Positions 56,813 to 64,000 of a stretch of DNA of 64,000 nt are shown piece after piece. This stretch comes from Blautia sp. MSJ-9 (GTDB lineage Bacteria > Bacillota > Clostridia > Lachnospirales > Lachnospiraceae), in the NCBI RefSeq assembly GCF_018919065.1, contig NZ_JAHLQG010000047.1, positions 39,045 to 103,044 on the forward strand, read 5' to 3'. The notes beneath the pieces are model-generated. The model was not told the origin of the DNA and searched no databases. It saw only the letters and a program-made list of their open reading frames with translations. Made by a program: the position numbers and the translations under genes. The first letter of the stretch is position 1. Each line of letters begins with the position of its first letter.

Positions 56813-58000
56813 ATGTGGAAGAAACTTGGCTTGGCTGTTTTTTTATCTGCAATGATCGGGCTTGGCGGATGTCAGAAAGCAGACTATGAAAAACAGGAAG
56901 AGGAAAATAAAAAAGAAGAGTTGGTAATATGGTCCTACTATGAAACGCAGGCACAGCGGGACGGGCTGAATAAACTGATCCGGGATTTTAACCAGTCCCA
57001 GAATCAATATCATGTATCATGGGAATATGTTCCTATGACTGGCTTTGTGAAAGGTCTGTCTTCGGCATATACAGAAAATAAACTTCCAGATATGGCGATT
57101 CTGGACAATCCTGACACCCCATCCATGATAAGGCTTGGACTATTTGAAGACATTACAGAAGAAGTGCAGGACTGGAATTTGGAGAAAGAGTATTATGCTT
57201 CCATTATTGATACTGTAAAATACGAGGACAGATATTATGGAGTACCGTTTAACTGCAATAATACAGCTCTGATCTACAACAAAACAATGTTGAAAGAGGC
57301 AGGATGTGAGCCGCCTTCTACCTGGGCGGAACTCAGGGAAACAGCAAAGAAACTTACAACCGGAGAGCATGATGGATTTCTTATGTGTGGAATAGAAGGA
57401 GAACAGGGGGCTTTTCAGATCCTTTCCTGGATCCTGGCTGCAAGTGGAGATCCTTCAGATCAGCAGGAGAATACACAGGAAAGTCCATGGACGCAAACCT
57501 ATGGATTCTTTTCGGAATTGCTGGAAGATGGCAGTCTGTCAGAAAACTGCATTAATCTTACCCAGACAGATGTTTCCAGGGAATTTGTTCAGGGAAAAGC
57601 AGCGATAATACAGAATGGTCCATGGGCATTTCCGATGCTGGATGAGTCCGGGATTGATTATGGAGTTGCACCGATTCCTGGCAAAGATGCTGAAACGACG
57701 GAGAATGCGGCTGTTCTGGGAGGAGAGAATATCGCGATCATTAAGGGGAAAAATGTAACAGGTTCTCTTGCATTTCTGAATTTCTGTATGGATGGTCAGG
57801 AACTTCTGGCTTTCTGTGAAACAGCAAATGTTCTTCCGGCGAAAATCAGTGCAGCGCAGGAAATGGCGAAACAGGATGAAAGAATGGAAGTGTTTGTCAG
57901 ACAGATGGAAGATGCAGTGACAAGGACATCGATTCCTCAGTGGGAAAGTGTTGCTCAGAAACTGACAGATAAAATGTATCAACTGGTGGAGAAAAAATAA
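56813..58000 (+). CDS. Solute-binding lipoprotein, sensor-associated
   Basis: A 395-residue family 1 solute-binding protein with a clear lipobox (IGLGGC, Cys20). It is 13 bases after the regulator gene and about 100 bases before a second, related binding protein at 58110. Both begin with the strand VIW-Y-ET-AQ. In YesMN loci an extra binding lipoprotein near the kinase often presents the ligand to the sensor; that role is inferred. Confidence 0.85.
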   Translation: MWKKLGLAVFLSAMIGLGGCQKADYEKQEEENKKEELVIWSYYETQAQRDGLNKLIRDFNQSQNQYHVSWEYVPMTGFVKGLSSAYTENKLPDMAILDNPDTPSMIRLGLFEDITEEVQDWNLEKEYYASIIDTVKYEDRYYGVPFNCNNTALIYNKTMLKEAGCEPPSTWAELRETAKKLTTGEHDGFLMCGIEGEQGAFQILSWILAASGDPSDQQENTQESPWTQTYGFFSELLEDGSLSENCINLTQTDVSREFVQGKAAIIQNGPWAFPMLDESGIDYGVAPIPGKDAETTENAAVLGGENIAIIKGKNVTGSLAFLNFCMDGQELLAFCETANVLPAKISAAQEMAKQDERMEVFVRQMEDAVTRTSIPQWESVAQKLTDKMYQLVEKK

Positions 58001-58030
58001 AATAGTCCACTTTTCTTAAATTATTAGAAT

Positions 58031-58059
58031 TAACGAAAAACAAAACCTCTCTTATAATG
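58031..58059 (+). promoter_or_regulatory. Promoter of the arabinoside importer operon
   Basis: TTAACG (58031-58036), 17-base spacer, TATAAT (58054-58059). It gives the second binding protein and the genes behind it their own start of transcription. Confidence 0.7.
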
Positions 58060-58109
58060 AGTTCAACAGCAAAGGAGCTGAGGAAAATCATTACAAGGGA
58101 GGTTTTTTT

Positions 58110-59336
58110 ATGAAGATGAAAAAAGTTATGGCCGTTGCATTATCTATGGCATGTGCAGCTACCATGCTGTCTGCAACAGCGGTGACCGCATCTGCAGCAG
58201 ACAAAAAAGAAGTTGTGATCTGGGACTATTTTGAGACAGATGCACAGAAAGAAATGATCCAGTCTTTACTGGATGGATTTAACGCTTCTCAGGATGAATA
58301 CGAAGCAACACATGTGTATGTTCCGTTTTCTGATTATGAGAAACAGCTGACACTTGGAATCGCTTCCGGTGAGCTTCCGGATCTGGTTATTCTGGATGGA
58401 TGCAGCATGGCATCTTTTATCCAGCTTGGATTATTCGGAGATATTTCTGATGCGGATATTAACTGGGATGAGTATATTGAAGGTCCGCTGGAATCCACAA
58501 TGATGGACGGAAAACATTATGGAATTCCATTTGCAACTAACTGTACAGCTCTGTATTATAACAAAGATATGTTTGATGCAGCAGGAATTGATTATCCAGA
58601 TGAGAATACCACATGGGATGAATTCCATGAAATGGCAAAAGCACTTACAAAAGACGGTGTTTACGGATTTGGAAATGCAGCAACAAATACAGATGAAGGT
58701 ACTTTCCAGTGTTTACAGTGGATTTACACTGCAGGCGGCTCCTACACAGACATTGAAGATGGAGTAGATGCTTACAAATTAATGCAGGAAATGATCGAAG
58801 ATGGTTCCTGGACAAAAGAGTGTGTAAACTGGACACAGTCTGACGTAAACAATAACTTTATGGCTGGAAACCTGGCAATGCAGCAGAACGGACCATGGCA
58901 GATCCCTGGAATCGAAGCAAACGCACCGGATTTAAATTATGGAGTAACGGTACTTCCAAAGAAAGATGCTGATTCCGGTCAGGCAACTTCCATCCTTGGT
59001 GGAGAAAACATGGGTGTTGTAAACAAAGACGACACATCAGGAGCAGAAGCTTTCCTGAAATATTATGATCAGACAGATGTAATGGTAGAAGCCATGAAAC
59101 AGTATGGTTCCTATCCTCCAAAAACAGAGGCAGCAAAAGATACTTACTGGACAGAAGATCCGATCCAGAAAGCATTCCTGACTCAGATTGAAACATCTAT
59201 CCCGAGGGGACCAAGCGCATCTTGGCCGTCTTATTCAAGTGCGATCCAGACAGGTTTCCAGGAAGTTATGACTTCTGCCAAGACTCCGGAACAGGCAGCT
59301 GCAGATACACAGGCAGCAGTAGACGCAGTGAAATAA
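58110..59336 (+). CDS. ABC importer sugar-binding protein
   Basis: A 408-residue family 1 binding protein. The signal peptide (1-30) ends in ASA before ADKK; a cysteine at residue 15 is not in a lipobox context, so it is probably not lipidated. GAGGT precedes the ATG. It is followed by two permeases and a GH127 enzyme, so arabinose-containing oligosaccharides are the likely ligands. It is a paralog of the preceding lipoprotein. Confidence 0.85.
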   Translation: MKMKKVMAVALSMACAATMLSATAVTASAADKKEVVIWDYFETDAQKEMIQSLLDGFNASQDEYEATHVYVPFSDYEKQLTLGIASGELPDLVILDGCSMASFIQLGLFGDISDADINWDEYIEGPLESTMMDGKHYGIPFATNCTALYYNKDMFDAAGIDYPDENTTWDEFHEMAKALTKDGVYGFGNAATNTDEGTFQCLQWIYTAGGSYTDIEDGVDAYKLMQEMIEDGSWTKECVNWTQSDVNNNFMAGNLAMQQNGPWQIPGIEANAPDLNYGVTVLPKKDADSGQATSILGGENMGVVNKDDTSGAEAFLKYYDQTDVMVEAMKQYGSYPPKTEAAKDTYWTEDPIQKAFLTQIETSIPRGPSASWPSYSSAIQTGFQEVMTSAKTPEQAAADTQAAVDAVK

Positions 59337-59409
59337 AAAATGAAATAATATCTGTTGAACTCTGAATACGCAGATAACTGTTATAGGATAGATGCAGAAA
59401 ATACAAGTG

Positions 59410-59446
59410 AAAAGATGCCTCGCCTCATGCGCTGGGGCATCTTTTT
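59410..59446 (+). terminator. Terminator between binding protein and permease
   Basis: AAAAGATGCC (59410-59419) and GGCATCTTTT (59436-59445) form a 10-bp stem followed by more Ts. Partial read-through would give high binding-protein and low permease expression, the same logic as the hairpin at 8141. Confidence 0.8.
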
Positions 59447-59477
59447 CTTAGGACTACCACACAAGGGGGCAGAAAAA

Positions 59478-60389
59478 ATGAAAAAACAAAGAAAGTTAAA
59501 CGGCGGGGCAAAGATGGGATTTCTGTTCGCCCTTCCCGCAGCAATTTATATGATGGTTTTTATTGGCTATCCAATGATCCAGAACCTGATCCTGAGCTTT
59601 AAAAATGTGGATGTTTATTCCTTTGCACAGCCGCAGAATCAGATGTTTGTAGGATTACAGAACTATATCGAATTATTTACAAGCGGAAATTCTATTTTAA
59701 GTAAATCTATCATTAATACACTGGTATTTACAGTCGGATCGATTTTCTTTCAGTTTATTATCGGTTTTGCACTGGCACTGTTATTTAATAAGAAGTTCCC
59801 GGGATGTTCTTTTTTCAGAGGCGTGACTATGATTTCCTGGCTGCTTCCGGTTACAGTTGCAGGTCTGCTTTTTAAATTTATGTTTGCAAGTTCCGGCGGT
59901 ATTGTGAACCAGTTTCTTGTTTCGTTACATATCATTGACCAGCCAATGGAATGGCTGTTACATCCGACATCTGCGATGGTTGCGATCGTTGTTGCGAATA
60001 TCTGGATTGGTATTCCGTTTAACATGATGCTTCTGATCACAGGACTTACTACAATTCCGGCTGAAGTTTATGAAAGCTGCAGCTTGGATGGCGCAAATAA
60101 AATTCAGACCTTATTTATGATCACAATTCCAATGATCAAACCGGCGATCATGTCTGTTCTGACATTAGGATTCGTATATACATTCAAAGTATTTGACCTT
60201 GTATGGGTTATGACAAAAGGTGGACCGATCAATTCCACAGAGCTGGTTTCCACTTATGCATACAGACTTTCCTTTGAGGAGTTTCAGTTCAGCAAAGGTG
60301 CGGCAGCAGCCAATATTCTGTTCCTGATTCTGCTTGTGGTAGGAATCTTTTACATTAAATTAATCAATGAAGAGGAGGAAATCATGTAA
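59478..60389 (+). CDS. ABC sugar permease, MalF/UgpA type
   Basis: A 303-residue permease. ATG 59478 (AAGGGGG upstream) is chosen; the open frame from 59355 crosses the terminator and is not a real extension. Six membrane segments, EAA loop at YESCSLDGANKIQTLFMITIP. It overlaps the next gene by one base (TAATG). Confidence 0.9.
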   Translation: MKKQRKLNGGAKMGFLFALPAAIYMMVFIGYPMIQNLILSFKNVDVYSFAQPQNQMFVGLQNYIELFTSGNSILSKSIINTLVFTVGSIFFQFIIGFALALLFNKKFPGCSFFRGVTMISWLLPVTVAGLLFKFMFASSGGIVNQFLVSLHIIDQPMEWLLHPTSAMVAIVVANIWIGIPFNMMLLITGLTTIPAEVYESCSLDGANKIQTLFMITIPMIKPAIMSVLTLGFVYTFKVFDLVWVMTKGGPINSTELVSTYAYRLSFEEFQFSKGAAAANILFLILLVVGIFYIKLINEEEEIM

Positions 60390-61225
60390 TGGGTAAAAAA
60401 CAGAAAAAAGGCCAGGTAGTGTCCTTTATAGTTGGTCTGATCATTTTCATTATTTTTATTTTTCCTCTGTATTGGATGGTTGTAACTGCATTAAAAACTC
60501 AGGTGGAAATATTTGAGATTCCGACTCCATTGTGGCCGAGAAATCTGACTCTTGATGCATTTAAGGCACAGCTTTCCGCGTCCGGTGATACACTTCGCGG
60601 ATTCAAAAACAGTGCGATCATAGCAGTTGGTTCCACCATTATTTCCACACTGTTATCCATCCCGGCAGCTTATGGACTGGCAAGATTCCGTTTCCGTGCA
60701 AAGAAAGCGTTTATCCTGTTTTTCCTGATCACACAGATGCTTCCGTCTACACTGGTACTGACTTCTCTGTATATCATGTTCTCAAAAATCGGTCTGTTAA
60801 ATACATATTGGGCACCGATCCTGGCAGATGCCACCCTGGGAATTCCGTTCAGTATCATTATTTTAAGAACGTATTTCTTATCCATTCCAAAAGAACTGGA
60901 TGAAGCCGCAAATATTGACGGATGCGGATACTGGAAATCTTTCTTCATGATCATGCTTCCAATCGCAAAACCGGGCGTAGTTGTTGCAGCAGTATTCTCC
61001 TTTGTATATGCATGGGGCGACCTGATCTATGGTATTACATTTATCACAAACCCGAACATGAGACCGATCACTTCCAGTATTTATAATTATGTACAGCAGT
61101 ATCAGACATTGTGGAACTCCACTATGGCATTTGGTATCATTGCAATTTCACCGGTTGTACTGATCTTTATCTTTATGCAGAGATATATTGTCAGTGGATT
61201 GACAAACGGAGCTGTAAAAGCGTAA
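60389..61225 (+). CDS. ABC sugar permease, MalG/UgpE type
   Basis: A 278-residue permease with six membrane segments; EAA loop DEAANIDGCGYWKSFFMIMLPIAKP at about residues 170-195. Translationally coupled to the previous permease. As in the first locus the ATPase is encoded elsewhere. Confidence 0.9.
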   Translation: MGKKQKKGQVVSFIVGLIIFIIFIFPLYWMVVTALKTQVEIFEIPTPLWPRNLTLDAFKAQLSASGDTLRGFKNSAIIAVGSTIISTLLSIPAAYGLARFRFRAKKAFILFFLITQMLPSTLVLTSLYIMFSKIGLLNTYWAPILADATLGIPFSIIILRTYFLSIPKELDEAANIDGCGYWKSFFMIMLPIAKPGVVVAAVFSFVYAWGDLIYGITFITNPNMRPITSSIYNYVQQYQTLWNSTMAFGIIAISPVVLIFIFMQRYIVSGLTNGAVKA

Positions 61226-61278
61226 ACTAAAAACATACACTGATTTACTATTAAGAACGATAAAAGGAGACGTAGAAT

Positions 61279-63222
61279 ATGAGATCAAATTCATTAGATA
61301 TAAAGAATATTTCTATCCATGATCCATTCTGGTCAAAACATGTTGATCTTGTAAGAAATGCGATCATCCCGTATCAGTGGGAGGCAATGAATGACAGAAT
61401 TCCAGACGCAGAATCCAGTCATTGTCTGGAGAATTTTAAGATTGCAGCAGGAAGAGCCGAGGGGGAATTTTATGGAGCTGTTTTTCAGGATACAGATGTA
61501 GCGAAATGGTTGGAAGCAGTTGGTTTTTCACTGGCATGCTATCCGGATGAAGCACTGGAAAAAACGGCAGATGAGGTCATTGATCTGATCGCAGATGCAC
61601 AGTGTGAGGATGGATATATTAATACCTATTTCACGATTAAAGAGCCGGAAAAACGCTGGACAGATTTATGCGAAGGACATGAATTATATACAGCAGGTCA
61701 TCTGATGGAAGCAGCAGTTGCCTATTATGAGGGAACAGGAAAAAGAAAACTTCTGGACTGCCTGTGTAAATTTGCAGATTTAATCTGCGATACTTTTGGA
61801 ACAGAAGAGGGAAAAATTCACGGATATCCGGGACATGAGGAAGTGGAGATCGGCTTGATCAAACTTGCTCGTGTCACAGGAAATCAGAAGTATCTGGATC
61901 AGGCGAAATATTTTATAGATGCCAGAGGTGTGGGCGAGAATTACTTTATGAAAGAAATGAGCCGCCTGGATTATAAACTGATTTTTCCTGAATTTTCAGA
62001 CTATACACCGGCATATTCCCAGTCAGACAAACCGGTAAGAGAGCAGACAACAGCAGAAGGACATGCAGTACGTGCGGTTTACCTGTACTGTGCAATGGCT
62101 GATCTGGCGGAGGCTTATCAGGATGAAGGTCTGCTGAATGCCTGCAAAACATTGTGGAATAATATTGTTCAGAAACGTATGTACATTACCGGCGGTATTG
62201 GTTCCTCTGGTTATCTGGAACGTTTTACAGTTGACTATGATCTGCCGAATGACAGCAACTATTCTGAGAGCTGTGCATCTATCGGACTGGCTCTGTTTGG
62301 CCTGAGAATGGCACAGATCACAGGAGAAAGTCAGTACATTGATGTGGCTGAGCGTGCATTGTATAATACCGTTCTTGCGGGAATCGCATTGGATGGAAAG
62401 AGCTTTTTCTATGTAAATCCTCTGGAAGTATGGCCGCCTGCATGCATGGAAGGAACATCGAAGAAACATGTAAAACCAATCCGTCAAAAATGGTTTGGCG
62501 TGGCATGCTGTCCTCCGAATATTGCAAGAACACTTGCATCTCTCGGACAGTATATCTATGCAGAGAACTCGAAGAAAAAAGAGTTATATGTTAATCTCTT
62601 TGTATCCAATGAGACAGAACTCGACTGGAATGAAAACAAGATTTCCGTGAAACTTCAGACAGAATTTCCGTGGGTAAATACTTATAGTCTTGAAATAAAG
62701 AATGTACCGGAAGGAGGAATGGATTTGTTGCTTCGTGTACCGGATTATGCACAGGATTATCAGGTAACAGCAGACGGAAATATGTATGAAGAAAATAAAG
62801 AACTGGAAAAAGGCTACCGCAGAGTTCATGTAGAAAAAGACACAAGAATAGAAGTAAGCTTTGCAGCACCGGCTAAATTTGTTTACGCGAATCCACAGGT
62901 ACGTGCAGATTCGGGAAAAGCAGCAATTGTTCGTGGACCGCTGGTATACTGTCTGGAAGAAATTGATAATTCACAAAATCTTCCGGCCGTTTTTGTGGAC
63001 ACAGATACAGCTCTGGAAGAAGAGAAATCTGATCTTTTTGGCGGAATCGTGACTGTAAAAGCCAGAGGAAAGAAGATTGTAGAATCCTCTGTTTCTAACA
63101 GCCTGTACAGCGGACAGAAACCACAGCTGGAAGACGTAGAACTGACAGCAATCCCGTATCCTTACTGGAATAACAGAGGAGAGGGTGAAATGCTTGTGTG
63201 GATGAAAGAACTCAGACCGTAA
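61279..63222 (+). CDS. GH127 beta-L-arabinofuranosidase
   Basis: A 647-residue cytoplasmic glycosidase of family GH127. By alignment to Bifidobacterium HypBA1 in the head: Glu314 is the acid/base, Glu330, Cys332, Cys410 and Cys411 (ACCPPN) bind zinc, and Cys410 is the nucleophile. It releases L-arabinose from beta-linked arabinofuranosides such as those on plant hydroxyproline-rich glycoproteins. No signal peptide, so it works on imported oligosaccharides. Ribosome site AAAGGAG. It ends the operon. Confidence 0.92.
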   Translation: MRSNSLDIKNISIHDPFWSKHVDLVRNAIIPYQWEAMNDRIPDAESSHCLENFKIAAGRAEGEFYGAVFQDTDVAKWLEAVGFSLACYPDEALEKTADEVIDLIADAQCEDGYINTYFTIKEPEKRWTDLCEGHELYTAGHLMEAAVAYYEGTGKRKLLDCLCKFADLICDTFGTEEGKIHGYPGHEEVEIGLIKLARVTGNQKYLDQAKYFIDARGVGENYFMKEMSRLDYKLIFPEFSDYTPAYSQSDKPVREQTTAEGHAVRAVYLYCAMADLAEAYQDEGLLNACKTLWNNIVQKRMYITGGIGSSGYLERFTVDYDLPNDSNYSESCASIGLALFGLRMAQITGESQYIDVAERALYNTVLAGIALDGKSFFYVNPLEVWPPACMEGTSKKHVKPIRQKWFGVACCPPNIARTLASLGQYIYAENSKKKELYVNLFVSNETELDWNENKISVKLQTEFPWVNTYSLEIKNVPEGGMDLLLRVPDYAQDYQVTADGNMYEENKELEKGYRRVHVEKDTRIEVSFAAPAKFVYANPQVRADSGKAAIVRGPLVYCLEEIDNSQNLPAVFVDTDTALEEEKSDLFGGIVTVKARGKKIVESSVSNSLYSGQKPQLEDVELTAIPYPYWNNRGEGEMLVWMKELRP

Positions 63223-63227
63223 ATAAG

Positions 63228-63281
63228 ATACCCCTTAAACAGACAGGAAAACAATCCTGATCTGATAAGGGGTATTTTTTT
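63228..63281 (+). terminator. Terminator of the GH127 operon
   Basis: ATACCCCTTA (63228-63237) and TAAGGGGTAT (63266-63275) with seven Ts after the stem. Confidence 0.85.
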
Positions 63282-63348
63282 GTGTGAAATTTCTTAAGTT
63301 TTGCTTGATATTTTCTGTAGCATCAGGAAATATAAAGTGATAGATTGT

Positions 63349-63417
63349 AACTATTCAGTAGTCCGCTATTCCGCGAGGTGTTTTGGCATGAAAATGCCAA
63401 AATCCCGAGACATACGA
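63349..63417. repeat. Modular dispersed repeat, partial
   Basis: The stretch 63370-63410 is nearly the complement of 31696-31737, including the inner palindrome TTTTGGCAT/ATGCCAAAA. The left edge AACTATTCAGT resembles the terminal arms of the other copies; the far end is missing. Confidence 0.6.
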
Positions 63418-63480
63418 TAGATTTACTAAATAAAGGATGTTAACTATAAAAATATGGCAGCAGGAAGGAGTTCCGAATTC

Positions 63481-63738
63481 GTGATAGAGAATAAGAAACT
63501 GAAGATGTCGGTAAAAAAAGAAGGATATGTATCTGAACTAATCATAAAAGATGATCCATATAAGATGAACTGGGTGATCGAAGATACCTATTTACAGCAG
63601 GCAGGTTATCAGGATATGGATAAGCTGTTTGGACTTTTTGATATTACTGCAGATGGGGAAAAAACAGGCAGCGAAGCAGTAAATCCTGTAATAAAAGAAG
63701 AACAGAGTAAAATAGAGATCGGTTATGATTTTGAATAA
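63481..63738 (+). pseudogene. N-terminal fragment of an unknown enzyme
   Basis: GTG 63481 lies about nine bases after AAGGAG and begins VIENKKLKMSVKKEGYVSEL; the frame stops after 85 codons. It resembles the first beta-sandwich strands of a large glycoside hydrolase or polysaccharide-processing protein, but I cannot name the family. A terminator follows directly, so the rest has been lost. Confidence 0.4.
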
Positions 63739-63739
63739 C

Positions 63740-63793
63740 TGCGCGTCGCATTCTCGTTACTTTCAGTGATGAGTTAGACGCGCAAATTTTTTT
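63740..63793 (+). terminator. Terminator after the gene fragment
   Basis: TGCGCGTC (63740-63747) and GACGCGCA (63777-63784), then a T run to 63793. Confidence 0.75.
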
Positions 63794-63813
63794 ACTAAAC
63801 AACAGAACAAATG

Positions 63814-63842
63814 TTTACATAAACCAATACATATGGTATAAT
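63814..63842 (+). promoter_or_regulatory. Promoter of the IS200/IS605 transposase
   Basis: TTTACA (63814-63819), 17-base spacer, TATAAT (63837-63842). The expected transcription start coincides with the ATG at 63849. Confidence 0.6.
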
Positions 63843-63848
63843 ATTTAT

Positions 63849-64000
63849 ATGGAAAAAGATATATTTAATATAGATAAAAACAAACTTTCATATGGTAGGG
63901 GATATGTCTATTCCTTGCAGTATCATCTTGTCTGGTGTACAAAATACAGAAAAAAGGTTTTAAAAAACGGAATCGATACAGAATGCAAAGAAATGTTACA
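63849..64000 (+). CDS. tnpA: IS200/IS605 transposase TnpA, 5' part
   Basis: The first 50 codons of a Y1 (HUH) transposase, cut by the window end. YVYSLQYHLVWCTKYRKKVL is the conserved beginning of IS200/IS605 TnpA, which moves single-stranded DNA using a tyrosine nucleophile located further on. The gene has almost no leader: the -10 box ends six bases before the ATG and no ribosome site is seen. Confidence 0.85.
   Translation, partial: MEKDIFNIDKNKLSYGRGYVYSLQYHLVWCTKYRKKVLKNGIDTECKEML

Noticed and set aside
59355..59477. N-terminal extension of the first arabinoside permease
   Set aside because: It would be translated through an intrinsic terminator and lacks a ribosome site; the ATG at 59478 has a strong one.
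63807..63818. SOS-like box (GAACAAATGTTT) overlapping the tnpA promoter
   Set aside because: One base off the GAAC-N4-GTTC core; a single match of this quality is expected by chance in AT-rich DNA.

Overview
The window looks like a chromosomal piece of a spore-forming, gut-type Lachnospiraceae (Clostridia) genome, Blautia-like at best guess. Pointers are low to moderate GC, strong Shine-Dalgarno (SD) sites, a sporulation sigma-K gene, the class I heat-shock operon hrcA-grpE-dnaK-dnaJ with a perfect CIRCE operator, the ireB-ruvX-DUF1292-rnjA gene order, and two sugar ABC importers without their own ATPase. No tRNA, rRNA or CRISPR array was found.

Region by region: (1) 0.05-12.6 kb is a beta-glucoside locus: an AraC regulator, two divergent GH94 phosphorylases, a three-gene ABC importer, and a GH3 beta-glucosidase with reversed domain order. 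(2) 12.6-18.4 kb is a graveyard: transposase pieces, a 5' fragment of uvrB, a VapBC-like toxin-antitoxin pair, a sortase B pseudogene, a decayed IS, an intact LysR gene and an internally deleted transposase. (3) 18.5-28.5 kb is a GC-richer operon for hexarates: tartronate semialdehyde reductase, DapA-type aldolase, galactarate dehydratase, glycerate kinase, a GltD-like flavoprotein, a PPC-domain protein, a tannase-like esterase and a DASS-type permease. (4) 28.5-31.5 kb holds regulator debris and the full uvrB with an SOS box. (5) 31.8-52.4 kb is core housekeeping (heat shock, prmA/rsmE, cysteine desulfurase/thiI, mtaB, ireB to rnjA, trmR/trhP, sigK), interrupted at 42.3-43.8 kb by restriction and toxin-like debris. 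(6) 52.6-63.2 kb carries an HD protein, a dus gene, a collapsed YesMN two-component system, tandem solute-binding proteins, two permeases and a GH127 beta-L-arabinofuranosidase. The window ends inside an IS200/IS605 transposase gene.

The most interesting part is the 16 kb between the two uvrB copies. The first copy stops after 94 codons, exactly where its similarity to the intact gene ends, and both have an SOS box about 230-250 bases upstream. The enclosed operon predicts galactarate to 5-keto-4-deoxyglucarate, then pyruvate plus tartronate semialdehyde, glycerate and 2-phosphoglycerate, using a DapA-family aldolase instead of GarL. A tannase-like esterase and a DASS permease next to it suggest growth on aroyl or hydroxycinnamoyl esters of galactarate. 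That substrate is an inference.

Other notable features are a palindromic mobile repeat inserted in a terminator stem, a modular dispersed repeat family, alternative hairpins in the uvrB leader, an HPr-like protein without its phosphorylatable histidine, and a sensor kinase/response regulator pair that lost both phosphotransfer domains. All calls come from reading the sequence and from family knowledge; no searches were run.
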